From Clostridium prolinivorans (GTDB lineage: Bacteria; Bacillota; Clostridia; Clostridiales; Clostridiaceae): a stretch of 64,000 nucleotides of DNA. The translations under genes and the position numbers were made by a program. Below are positions 21,038-29,748 of this stretch, piece by piece. The stretch's first letter is position 1; every line of letters starts with the position of its first letter. Under the pieces are notes generated by a model that had not been told where the DNA came from, did not search any database, and worked only from the letters and a program-made list of their open reading frames with translations. The stretch lies in NCBI RefSeq assembly GCF_004011155.1, contig NZ_RJWG01000010.1:1-64000 (forward strand). The letters are read 5' to 3'.

Positions 21038-21682
21038 TTAATTTTGTCCTAAATTTATATTAATAGTAAATCTACATATACTTTTTTCTGATGTTTCATC
21101 GTTATTATTCAAAATAAAATGAAAATTAGAAAATTTTACAGTTTCTGGTTCATTTCCTTTTGATGGCTCTAACACCATAGAATTGGCTTTAATATTTTCG
21201 TTTAAAAATTTTTCAAGTTCATTAAGACTTTTATCTTTTAAGTCAATATATAAATCATTTTCAGTTCCATATTTATCAACTATAAATTCACCACTTTTTA
21301 CTGTAAATTTTGATAAATCATTAAGATTAGTATATCCACTTGGCACAGCTTCATTTCCATCACTTTGAATAGTTATAGATGTAATCTTTGATGGAATAGT
21401 ACCATCATTTTTAAAAACTGTATTTAAAGTAGCTCCCCCACCTGGATAAAAATTAGAAACTTCACACAAAATAGAATTTACATTTGAATTTTCATATAGA
21501 TCTGGCTGAGTAACTTCTATATAATCATCTGGTATAATAGAAGCCTCTGTAAATGTTCCTGAGAGTTCACCTACTTTTACTGTATTATTTACTGCAATAT
21601 TTTCTGTCCATTGAGCATAACCTGCTTCCATTAAAAAAAGACTAATAATTAAAATTAATATTAATATTCTTGTTTTTCTCAT
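21038..21682 (-). CDS. Exported protein with SipW-dependent-type signal peptide (TasA-like)
   Basis: The N-terminus MRKTRILILILIISLFLMEA followed by GYAQWTENI is the SipW-type signal, with AYWtE-like residues after the hydrophobic core. Such proteins include TasA and camelysin, which form fibres or sit in the matrix. The mature part is beta-rich, of about 185 residues. GAGGAG lies 7 bases before ATG 21682; the frame opens 5 codons earlier with TTG, which is less likely. It follows the signal peptidase gene by 23 bases. Confidence 0.82.
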   Translation of the reverse strand: MRKTRILILILIISLFLMEAGYAQWTENIAVNNTVKVGELSGTFTEASIIPDDYIEVTQPDLYENSNVNSILCEVSNFYPGGGATLNTVFKNDGTIPSKITSITIQSDGNEAVPSGYTNLNDLSKFTVKSGEFIVDKYGTENDLYIDLKDKSLNELEKFLNENIKANSMVLEPSKGNEPETVKFSNFHFILNNNDETSEKSICRFTININLGQN

Positions 21683-21705
21683 ATAATTTCTCCTCAATTT
21701 TTATA

Positions 21706-22863
21706 TTAAATATTTTCTTTACTGTTTTTAATAATCAAAACAGGCCATCCAGCATTAGGTATTATTTTTATAACTTTTCCTTTTATCATATCACTTGATA
21801 CTAATTTACTATCTGGTGATTGATTGTTATCTCCTTTAGTTTCATATTTTATTTCATTTTCTTCTTCTACAATTTCAATAACTCTATGAAATACATAAAC
21901 ATTATCATTTTTATACTGTATAATATCTCCAGCATTAATATCATTATCTTTTATTTTTTTAACTAATACTATATCTCCAGGCTTTATTAATGGTTTCATA
22001 CTTCCAGTAGCTATAGCCGCTGGATAAACTGGGAAAATACCTATAAAAAACCATATTATAAATACCGAAGTAAATGTAATAAAAATAAAATTCAAAGGTT
22101 TTTCCTTATATACATATACTTCTCTTTTTTTTATTTCTTTTGATTTTTTTAAATATATATTTTGAATAAAAAACATACTAAATATAGGCATAAATATACC
22201 TATAAAAGATGAAGCTAAAAAATTTAAATTTGGAAGAATAGGTAATACATATTTAATTCCCTCTATTATTCCTATATATAAAATAGAAAATGTTTCTCCT
22301 CCTAAATATACAAGATAAACTGACATTATATTTAAACAAAACTTTGGAAGAAATATATAACCCATAAATTGTATAATTTCTAAATCATTTTTAATATTTA
22401 GTATTTTATCTAAAGGTATATTGATTAAAGTAAATAATAATGATACAAATAACATTTTTAAAAATAAATATCTATGTCCACTATTAACTAAATAGCTTCT
22501 TACATTCTCCTGTCCAATTAATATTGGTAAAAATACCATATAGTTTTGTAAAATTCTAACTAAACTTAAGTTATAAGGATTTTTAGCAAACCCACAAACA
22601 AATCCCATAAATATTTCAACTGTAACATAAAATAAAGCGAATAATATAATCCATTCTATTATAAATTTTTTATATCTTACTTTTACTTTATACCTTACCT
22701 TTGGGAATCTATGTACTATAATTGCAGCTATAAGCCACATTAAAGGCTTTATTATGTATATAAAATAAGCTTTTTTAGTAAAATAAAACATAAAAATATT
22801 ATCTAATACATATATAAAAGTTACCCAAATTAATATAAAATATATTAAAATATTTCTATTCAT
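21706..22863 (-). CDS. sipW: Signal peptidase I, SipW/ER type, with multi-helix N-terminus
   Basis: The C-terminal domain has the ER-type catalytic set: Ser288 in ATGSMKP, His326 in VFHRV and Asp345 in KGDNN, rather than the Ser-Lys dyad of ordinary bacterial enzymes. It cleaves SipW-type signal peptides outside the membrane. The 385-residue length is about twice the B. subtilis SipW length because residues 1-265 form roughly seven to eight membrane helices. The gene sits between its two likely substrates, which supports the assignment. Confidence 0.88.
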   Translation of the reverse strand: MNRNILIYFILIWVTFIYVLDNIFMFYFTKKAYFIYIIKPLMWLIAAIIVHRFPKVRYKVKVRYKKFIIEWIILFALFYVTVEIFMGFVCGFAKNPYNLSLVRILQNYMVFLPILIGQENVRSYLVNSGHRYLFLKMLFVSLLFTLINIPLDKILNIKNDLEIIQFMGYIFLPKFCLNIMSVYLVYLGGETFSILYIGIIEGIKYVLPILPNLNFLASSFIGIFMPIFSMFFIQNIYLKKSKEIKKREVYVYKEKPLNFIFITFTSVFIIWFFIGIFPVYPAAIATGSMKPLIKPGDIVLVKKIKDNDINAGDIIQYKNDNVYVFHRVIEIVEEENEIKYETKGDNNQSPDSKLVSSDMIKGKVIKIIPNAGWPVLIIKNSKENI

Positions 22864-22898
22864 AAAAACTCCATAAATAAAATTAAATATTTATTTAA

Positions 22899-23489
22899 CT
22901 AATTATGTATAAAATCTATTTTCACGTTTACAACAACATATTGTACCCATCCTTCATCACCAACACTTGCATTTTTAGCATATGTCCATTGTCTATAAGG
23001 CATTTTAACTTTAAATTCATATTCATCTAAATCTCCAATTACATCCCAATTAGGTATAAATTTTAAAGTAGTTTTACTTATTTCACCTGTTTCATATGTC
23101 TTATTTATTGGTCTTGATACTATTATACTAATTCCATTTTCATTAGCATCTTTTGGTATTTCAACAGTTTTCCATCTAATTGGTATACTTCCTCCATTTA
23201 TAACTTTAAAATCAAATTCTTTATAACTATCACCCTTATTCATTTTAAAATTTAAATTTGCTACATTGCTTTCTTTAGAAGTGCTTACTTTGTTATCTTT
23301 AGTATAAGTAATATTAGGATTACTTATAGTTTCATCAAAATATACATTCATATATGCCGTTTTTACGGAGGCAGAAATTTTTAAGTTTTCATTCCAATAA
23401 GCGTATCCAATGCCTATAAAACTTAACAGCATTATTATAAAAATTAAAAATAAAAAATATGTAATTTTATATTTTTTATTGCCTCTCAC
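22899..23489 (-). CDS. Exported protein with SipW-dependent-type signal peptide
   Basis: The protein begins at a GTG behind GGGAG. A long hydrophobic core (about 12-28) is followed by GIGYAYWNENL, the typical SipW processing region. The mature part is beta-rich, with the segment FDFKVINGGSIPIRWKTVE resembling TasA/camelysin cores. It is the first gene of the four-gene secretion unit and probably a secreted fibre or matrix component. Confidence 0.82.
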   Translation of the reverse strand: MRGNKKYKITYFLFLIFIIMLLSFIGIGYAYWNENLKISASVKTAYMNVYFDETISNPNITYTKDNKVSTSKESNVANLNFKMNKGDSYKEFDFKVINGGSIPIRWKTVEIPKDANENGISIIVSRPINKTYETGEISKTTLKFIPNWDVIGDLDEYEFKVKMPYRQWTYAKNASVGDEGWVQYVVVNVKIDFIHN

Positions 23490-23597
23490 CTTCTATCACT
23501 CCCATAGAGCAAACCTCTAACATAATATATAATTTATTCTTATCTCAATTCTTGCCACCAAATAAATTTATAATCATATATTCCGTAATTTTTAAGT

Positions 23598-23641
23598 AAA
23601 AAAAAGAAATTTCTACACTAAAAATAGAAATTTCTTTTTTT
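23598..23641 (-). terminator. Terminator after the SGNH hydrolase gene
   Basis: AAAAAAGAAATTTCTA pairs exactly with TAGAAATTTCTTTTTT over a 9-base loop and starts 3 bases beyond the SGNH stop. It separates that gene from the SipW unit. Confidence 0.8.
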
Positions 23642-23643
23642 GT

Positions 23644-24456
23644 TTATTTGATAGTATTTAAATAATCTGATATTGTTTTTATTAATTTTTTAGAGCCTGA
23701 ATTATTAAGGTGCAATCCATCAACTGTATATTTTTTTATATTACTTTCATCAATACCACTATCTTTAAATAAATCTAAAACCAATATATTATAAGAACTA
23801 CATACATCTTTAATAGCTTGTGCATAATCTTCCAGTTTTACACCTGCTTCATTAGCATTAGGATAAACTGCATAATTTTTATACTTTCCTCTTTTTAAAG
23901 GAGTAAAAAATACTATAGTAGCATCATTTTTTAATTCTAAAATTTTTTTAATAGTTTTATGTAAATCTCCATAAAAAGTATTTGAATTTTCATCATCATT
24001 TATAGTTCCTAAAGGTGTATTAAGAGAGTAATCACTAGTACCTGAAAATACAGTTATAATATCTGCATCTTTTAATTTATTAGAATCAATATCTTTTATC
24101 GTATCCTTCATAAGATTTCCCATACTTGCATAAGTGTAAACATTCCCCATACTACATGAAAGCTTTACGCCGGATTGATAACTATTTTTAGCTGTAATAT
24201 TATCTCCAAGAGCAACCCAATTTTTATTTTTCCATCTATTATTATCTAAAGCACCTACACTGTTTGATCCTTTATATTTAATATCACTGCTTACTTCTTT
24301 ATTTAAGTTATTTTTTTCAATTTTACTAATTTCTGATTTAATTAAAGATGCTTGTGTTTCTAATTTTTTCTGTCCAAATACTATTACTAAAATTAAAGCA
24401 GCAAAAAGTATTAAAGTCAGAAAAAGCTTAAACGTTGTATTCTTAAAAAAACTCAC
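23644..24456 (-). CDS. SGNH/GDSL-type hydrolase with the catalytic Ser replaced by Asn
   Basis: The 270-residue protein has one N-terminal membrane anchor (about 10-28) and an extracytoplasmic SGNH fold. Block I reads WVALGDNIT, so the nucleophile position 86 is Asn (codon AAT), where the family has Ser. Block III reads GTSD (usually GxND), with the Asn replaced by Ser. The Asp246/His249 pair in DGLHLN is intact. The family deacylates esters, often on polysaccharides; this copy may be inactive or altered. The start is GTG at 24456, behind GGGGGGAT; longer ATG starts lack a ribosome site. It lies next to the capsule operon but behind a terminator. Confidence 0.85.
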   Translation of the reverse strand: MSFFKNTTFKLFLTLILFAALILVIVFGQKKLETQASLIKSEISKIEKNNLNKEVSSDIKYKGSNSVGALDNNRWKNKNWVALGDNITAKNSYQSGVKLSCSMGNVYTYASMGNLMKDTIKDIDSNKLKDADIITVFSGTSDYSLNTPLGTINDDENSNTFYGDLHKTIKKILELKNDATIVFFTPLKRGKYKNYAVYPNANEAGVKLEDYAQAIKDVCSSYNILVLDLFKDSGIDESNIKKYTVDGLHLNNSGSKKLIKTISDYLNTIK

Positions 24457-24531
24457 TATTATCCCCCCTAAGCACATTGGAAAAATGAACACATTAAACC
24501 ATATTTACTCATTTTTTTATAATGTAAAAAA

Positions 24532-24571
24532 ATACCCTTTAAGTCATGCATATTCTAACTTACAAGGGGTA
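24532..24571 (-). terminator. Terminator at the end of the capsule operon
   Basis: On the minus strand TACCCCTTGTAAG pairs with CTTAAAGGGTA and is followed by seven T. It lies just after the cpsB stop codon. Confidence 0.6.
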
Positions 24572-24578
24572 AAAATTT

Positions 24579-25346
24579 TTATTTAAATAATTTAGAAAAT
24601 ATGCTTCTTTTCTTTTTCTGCTTTATAGGTAAAATATCTACATCTAATCCTTGAATAATATTTTTTTCATTATCCATAATCCAATTATAAAGCTCAGAAT
24701 TTCTATCTTTTATTATTTGATAAGCATCATTTATTTTTGTAGTTCTTCTTTTATTATCATGTGCATCACTGCCTACTACATGAATTAAATTCATATCCAC
24801 AAGCTTTTCTGCACAGCTTTTTATATCCTTACCATATATTCCTCTTAAACTTCCTGCATTAACTTGAGATAAAATACCCTGTTGTACCAAATTAGCTAAA
24901 AGCGAAATATCTTCTAATATTCTAAAATTTCTTTCAGGGTGAGCTATTATAGGTTTTGCTCCTTGAAGTTTAAGTTCATATAAAACATCTTCCGTATAAA
25001 CAGGAAATTGATGCATAGGGAGCTCAATAAGAACATATGCGTTATTATTTATACTCCAAATTTTTTTCTCACTATAAAGCTTTGGAAGATCTGGGTGCAT
25101 ATAAAGTTCTAATGCAGGAATTATATTTATATCAATATTTTCTTCTTTACAAAGTTTATTTAAACTATTTAATTGTTGAAAATATAATTCTTTATCAGTA
25201 AATAATTCATTAGGAATATAATGTGAAGTTGCACAAATATATCTTATACCTTCACTTAAAGATAATTTAAGCATTTCTAAAGACATATCAAAACTTTTTG
25301 AACCATCATCTATATTAGGAATAATATGGCTATGAAAATCTATCAT
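24579..25346 (-). CDS. cpsB: Capsule tyrosine-protein phosphatase, PHP type (CpsB/YwqE)
   Basis: This manganese-dependent phosphatase removes phosphate from the tyrosine kinase CpsD. Over 255 residues the PHP metal motifs are all visible: FHSHIIPNIDDGS at 4-16, SHYIP, AHPERN and GSDAHDN. It lies 18 bases after cpsD, as is usual for the cpsC-cpsD-cpsB control module of Gram-positive capsule loci. Confidence 0.93.
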   Translation of the reverse strand: MIDFHSHIIPNIDDGSKSFDMSLEMLKLSLSEGIRYICATSHYIPNELFTDKELYFQQLNSLNKLCKEENIDINIIPALELYMHPDLPKLYSEKKIWSINNNAYVLIELPMHQFPVYTEDVLYELKLQGAKPIIAHPERNFRILEDISLLANLVQQGILSQVNAGSLRGIYGKDIKSCAEKLVDMNLIHVVGSDAHDNKRRTTKINDAYQIIKDRNSELYNWIMDNEKNIIQGLDVDILPIKQKKKRSIFSKLFK

Positions 25347-25364
25347 TAATTTTCTCTCCTAATT

Positions 25365-26033
25365 TTATTTATAATCATAGTTATAATAATAATAGTTACT
25401 TGATTTAGTTGGAACTTTATTAAGTACAACTCCAAGTATTTTTCCTCCAACTTTTTCAATAAGTTCTTTACCCATTACAATAGCATTTTTTTCGGCTTGT
25501 CCATATTCTGCCACAAAAATAACTCCATTACAAATTGTTGATAAAATTTGAGCATCTGTAACTGCTAAAACAGGAGGAGCATCTAAAAGTACTATATCAA
25601 ATGTTTCTTTAAGCTCTTTAATTAACATTTTAAACCTTTTGCTTCCTAAAAGCTCTGCAGGATTTGGTGGTATAGGCCCACTAGTTAAAATATAAAAATT
25701 ATTAATATTGGAAGCTTTAATAACTTCATTTATGTTTCTTTCTTTTGCTAAAATATTTGTAAGTCCTTCCTGATTTGAAATTCCAAACTTTTTATGGATA
25801 GTAGGTTTTCTTAAATCACAATCTATTAAAAGAACCTTTTTACCTGCTTGTGCCATTGTAATTGCTAAATTTGAAATAACAGTACTTTTACCTTCACTAG
25901 GCTTAGTGGAAGTAACAACAACAGTTTTTATTTCTTCATCAAGTAAAGAAAACTGTATATTAGTTCTTAAAGTTCTAAAAGCCTCTGCTACAACAGATTT
26001 AGGATTTTTTATAGAAATCATATCATTAAGCAT
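25365..26033 (-). CDS. cpsD: Capsule tyrosine kinase (CpsD/CapB, BY-kinase)
   Basis: The cytoplasmic kinase has Walker A STKPSEGKST near 47, Walker A' LLIDCDLRKPT and Walker B IVLLDAPP. The C-terminus is a tyrosine cluster (SSNYYYYNYDYK), the site of autophosphorylation. With CpsC it controls chain length and export. The 222-residue length is normal. It follows cpsC by 12 bases. Confidence 0.95.
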   Translation of the reverse strand: MLNDMISIKNPKSVVAEAFRTLRTNIQFSLLDEEIKTVVVTSTKPSEGKSTVISNLAITMAQAGKKVLLIDCDLRKPTIHKKFGISNQEGLTNILAKERNINEVIKASNINNFYILTSGPIPPNPAELLGSKRFKMLIKELKETFDIVLLDAPPVLAVTDAQILSTICNGVIFVAEYGQAEKNAIVMGKELIEKVGGKILGVVLNKVPTKSSNYYYYNYDYK

Positions 26034-26045
26034 GCCTTCACCTCA

Positions 26046-26723
26046 TTATCTATCAGTTTCTGTAATAACAGGAATTATACCTATAACTGGTATATCTAGA
26101 ATTTTCTCTACATCACTTGCACTTTTAACAGTATTATCTAAATATTCAAGTAAAAATACTACTCCAACTGAAACCATAAGTCCTAGAAAAAATGCTACAG
26201 CTATATTAAGTAATGGTTTAGGACTGTCTGGACTTACAGGCAGCTCTGCTGGATCTAATATCTGAACATTATCCACTTTTTTTACATCTAAACTTACTTC
26301 CTTAAGTGATTTTGCTATCTGATTAGCTAAATCCATAGCTTGTTTAGGTTCTTTTGATTTTACTGTAATAGTTAAAAACTCTGTATCTCCCTTAGGTGCA
26401 ACAGATAACATTTCTTGAATGTCAGAAACCTTCATATCAAGTCCTAAAGATTTAATTGCATGTTCTGCAACTGTTCTTGATTTAGCAAGCTCACTATAAG
26501 TTTTTACAAGCTTTTGATACATCATAACATCATTGTAACTCATAGCTGGTGTTTGTGAATTAGCATTTTCCTGTTTACCTATTATTACAGAAATATCTGC
26601 TTTATATGTAGGCTTAATAATAAAATAACTAACTATACCACTAAGAAGTGACGCAGTTAATGTTATAACTACTATTAAAAGCCATCGTTTCTTCAAAATA
26701 TCTAAATATTCTTTCAGTTCCAT
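26046..26723 (-). CDS. cpsC: Capsule chain-length determinant / kinase adaptor (CpsC, Wzz domain)
   Basis: The protein has two membrane helices (about 15-38 and 165-188) around an extracytoplasmic Wzz domain, and a proline-rich segment LPVSPDSPKPL before the second helix. It activates CpsD and sets polymer length. TAGGAGG lies 9 bases before ATG 26723; the frame is open 16 codons further but without a ribosome site. An AT-rich gap of 137 bases upstream may hold an internal promoter. Confidence 0.92.
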   Translation of the reverse strand: MELKEYLDILKKRWLLIVVITLTASLLSGIVSYFIIKPTYKADISVIIGKQENANSQTPAMSYNDVMMYQKLVKTYSELAKSRTVAEHAIKSLGLDMKVSDIQEMLSVAPKGDTEFLTITVKSKEPKQAMDLANQIAKSLKEVSLDVKKVDNVQILDPAELPVSPDSPKPLLNIAVAFFLGLMVSVGVVFLLEYLDNTVKSASDVEKILDIPVIGIIPVITETDR

Positions 26724-26860
26724 CAATTTTCCTCCTAAAGTTACATTATAAATTACCATTATATTATACATTATAAATTTATATGATTAAAGTATTGGGG
26801 AATTTTTTTATTATATATTTATTTTGTATAAAAAATTTTTTTGTATAATCAATAGACAAT

Positions 26861-27538
26861 CTATCTATCTCTCTTTTTTAATTTTTCTTCTGCTATTATT
26901 TCTTCAATTGTTAATGAATACTCTAAAAAATCTTTTAAAAAACAATAGAATATCTCACATTGTTTCTCCTCATTGTATAGATACTCTTTATTAAATTTCG
27001 ATACAATTAACCAATTAAGATTTTTATAAGAAATAACTTGTCCGTTAATTCTTTTTATAAGTTCATTTCTTCTCTGAAGCTTTTTATCTTTATCTTTTAA
27101 ACCACTATTTAATCTTGAAATAGATCCATCACCTGCCAAATTGGAAATATTTTTAACAATATAAATATTATTTTTATCTTCCAATGCTTGAGAAAGTTCC
27201 AATTGTGAAAAAAAATTGTGTCCTCTCCCAAATCCATAATAATTTGTTCCTAATGTAATATGAGCATTTTTTATTCTATATGTATCTCTCCACCAACCAA
27301 CTTTTATTGAAACCCAATAAGATTTATTATTTACAGTTAACACTTCTTTATTAGATTCATTTTCTAAAAAAAATTCATTATTACCCCAATTTTCTTCTAT
27401 TTGATTATCACTTACTCTATCAGTTCTTAAAGAAATATTTACTTTATTTTTATCAATAACTATCTCTTTCTCAAGCTGAGTAGACAAAATAATTTGCTTT
27501 ATTTTATTAGCATTTTCTACTGTTAGTGCTTCATACAT
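26861..27538 (-). CDS. Hypothetical protein in the capsule locus
   Basis: I do not recognise the family. The 225-residue protein has no signal peptide or membrane helix. It is mixed alpha/beta with aromatic segments such as VGWWRDTYRIKNAHITLG and NYYGFGRGHNFF, and a charged C-terminus. ATG 27538 follows GGAGG by 11 bases. The frame extends 18 codons upstream into the remains of an LCP gene, so that extension is probably not translated. It lies just upstream of cpsC on the same strand. Confidence 0.6.
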   Translation of the reverse strand: MYEALTVENANKIKQIILSTQLEKEIVIDKNKVNISLRTDRVSDNQIEENWGNNEFFLENESNKEVLTVNNKSYWVSIKVGWWRDTYRIKNAHITLGTNYYGFGRGHNFFSQLELSQALEDKNNIYIVKNISNLAGDGSISRLNSGLKDKDKKLQRRNELIKRINGQVISYKNLNWLIVSKFNKEYLYNEEKQCEIFYCFLKDFLEYSLTIEEIIAEEKLKKRDR

Positions 27539-27559
27539 ATATTCTTCTTCCTCCACAAC

Positions 27560-27958
27560 AAATATATTTTTAATAGAATAAATTGTACACACTTTAATTC
27601 CTTTTAAGTTTTGAATTTCCGACTTACTAACATTGCTTAAACTTACTTCATTTGTTTTAATATCTATAGTTACCCCAGCAATCTTATCAACGATATCTTT
27701 TATACAAAAAAATCAACTATAACGTAATTTATTATATGTAGTACAAAAAAGTAATATTAACAATATCATCCTTTTTTCAGTTTACTCAAAATTTACCTTA
27801 GTCTTGTCATCTGTCTTCGAAATTATTCCAAGTTCCTCATCTGTCTTTGGTAGCTCCGTTCTTTATACCTTGTTAAACATTAATTGTGTATAAAAACAAC
27901 TTCCTCAAATTACAAGTATTATAAAAGTTACAAGAATAACAATAATTTTTTTCTTCAT
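27560..27958 (-). pseudogene. Remnant of an LCP (LytR-CpsA-Psr) family gene
   Basis: On the minus strand a hydrophobic start MKKKIIVILVTFIILVI is broken by a TGA. It is followed by LPKTDEELGI and then, after a large internal gap, DKIAGVTIDIKTNEVSL. These are the N-terminus and the IIDKIGGVTID core of LCP ligases, which attach capsule polymer to peptidoglycan. The catalytic Arg/Asp region is lost and several stops are present. Confidence 0.7.
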
Positions 27959-28029
27959 GTAGCATCTACTAAATGCACTAATCGATTAATGTTAACTTTA
28001 TAAAGAAAAAATATAGCAAAAATTATAAG

Positions 28030-28122
28030 TTTCTATAAATATCACCTATGCTCTCCAAAAACCTTAGTTTCTATTATATAAACTCTTTTAATTTCTGTTT
28101 CTTTAAAAATAAATTGTCCCAT
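28030..28122 (-). pseudogene. rfbC: 5' fragment of rfbC (dTDP-4-dehydrorhamnose 3,5-epimerase)
   Basis: The reading MGQFIFKETEIKRVYIIE and TKVFGEHR matches the RfbC N-terminus and is then stopped by TGA and TAG. Nothing of the rest of the gene is recognisable. It would have made the dTDP-L-rhamnose precursor. Confidence 0.65.
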
Positions 28123-28139
28123 TTATGCTCAACTTGTAT

Positions 28140-29059
28140 TTACCTTCATACATTTTTTCTTGGATATATTTTAGATCTTCTATCGTGACCTTTTCTATCT
28201 TCTAGATATTTTATTAAATCTTCTTCACTTGTATTCTCTATATTTTAATTAATATATTTAATTATTGTTTTTACAATATGAATATTTGTCCTTTCATTAT
28301 GTCTAGCTACATTGTACACTTCACCAAGTCTACCATTATTTATAACCAATATCTATTACTTTGCAATGAGCTTCAACATAAAACCAATCTCTTATATTTA
28401 AACCGTCGCCATAAACATGCCAGTGGTCTTTTATTTAAACAATTATTTATTATAAGAGGATTAACTTTTCTAAAAACTGATATGAATCATAATTATTTGA
28501 ACATATTGTTATATTTACTAGCACTTTATATATGTAAAAATACGCTTTAACAACTAAATCTGCCCCTGATTTACTTGAAGAATATTAATTGTGTGAATTT
28601 ATTGGTGTAGTTTCAATAAAATAACCTGTTTCGCCAAATGATCCATATACTTCATCTGTAGAAATTTGAAGATATTTTTTCCATTCTTTAAATCCATTTT
28701 TAGTTTCCCAAACATTTTTTGTAGTATTTAAAAGTATTGCTGTCCCTAATAGATTTGTATTAACAAACACTTCTGGTTCTCTTATACTTCTATCAACGTG
28801 AGATTCTGTTCCAAAGTTTACTACATAATCTATATCATATTATTTAAATAACTTTTCAATTAATTCTTTACCTTATATATCTCCTTGCACAAATTTATAT
28901 CTTAGATCATTTTCTACCAATTTTAAATTTTCAAGATTTACTACATATGTTAATTTATCTAAATTTATAAGCTTTCTATCATTATATTTATTAAGCATAT
29001 AATGCACAAAGGTTGAACCCATAAATCCTGCCCCACATGTAAATAGAGTATGTTTTCAT
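28140..29059 (-). pseudogene. rfbB: Decayed rfbB (dTDP-glucose 4,6-dehydratase)
   Basis: Minus-strand segments in shifting frames match RfbB over its length: CGAGFMGSTFVHYMLNKY (nucleotide-binding loop), NFGTESHVDRSI, NTNLLGTAILLN, QISTDEVYGSFGETG (active-site TDE), RHNERTNIHIVKTII and EDRKGHDRR. At least three frameshifts and several stop codons separate them. The enzyme would make dTDP-4-keto-6-deoxyglucose, the substrate of the aminotransferase at 31236. Confidence 0.88.
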
Positions 29060-29084
29060 TTATTTCCTATAATATAGTAGCAGC

Positions 29085-29545
29085 TGCTTCTTCATAAGTC
29101 TACTTGTTTTCATTAACTATATTAATAAAATATTTTCCGTACTCAATCCTTAAAATAAGTTCTGATAATTTTATGAATTGCTCTATATCTATAAATCCTT
29201 TTCTATATGCTATTTCTTCAATACACGCTACAGTCCTTACCTTGTTTGTATAACTTCAACAAAATTAGCTTCATCTAAAAACTCTCTATGTGTTCCTGTA
29301 TCAAGCTATCCTTCTACCAAAAGCTCTATTTTAAGCTTTTCTATTTTTAAATATTAGTTATTAATTGCTGTTATTTCTAATTCTCCTCTAGAAGAAGGTT
29401 TTAAATTTTTTTCCAACTATAAATGCATCTGCAAGTTCTCTTGGTTTATATTGAATTGCATATTCTAGAGTCAATCCTAATTGACTTCCATCATCAAAAA
29501 GCTCCTTAAACATATCTAAGTCTCTTTGAGTTAATATGATCTGTT
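29085..29545 (-). pseudogene. rfbA: Decayed rfbA (glucose-1-phosphate thymidylyltransferase)
   Basis: The segment QIILTQRDLDMFKELFDDG, then SQLGLTLEYAIQYKPRELA and DAFIVGKKF, matches the RfbA middle. After a deletion come RGELEITAINN, LDTGTHREFLDEANFV and EIAYRKGFIDIEQ from the C-terminal part. The N-terminal nucleotide-binding part is missing, and stops interrupt the rest. Between it and the flippase (29546-29748) lies more decayed sequence that I cannot assign. Confidence 0.82.
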
Positions 29546-29748
29546 TTTTTAACTTATTTTTTTAATTTCACATTTTTGCTAATACATATCTCATAATATT
29601 CCATTATTATTTTACTCAGCTCCATTCCAAAGTAGAAAATTTTTCTCTTTCCCACATGTACTAATAAACGGATGAAAACCAAATCTTTTACAATAACTCA
29701 TCTAACTCAATTTACTTATTTGTAATTTACCAATAACATTTGCAATCT

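Noticed and set aside
28278-28550. A 90-codon open frame on the plus strand.
   Set aside because: It is the antisense shadow of the decayed rfbB; the minus strand there shows clear RfbB segments and the plus frame has no ribosome site or known motif.
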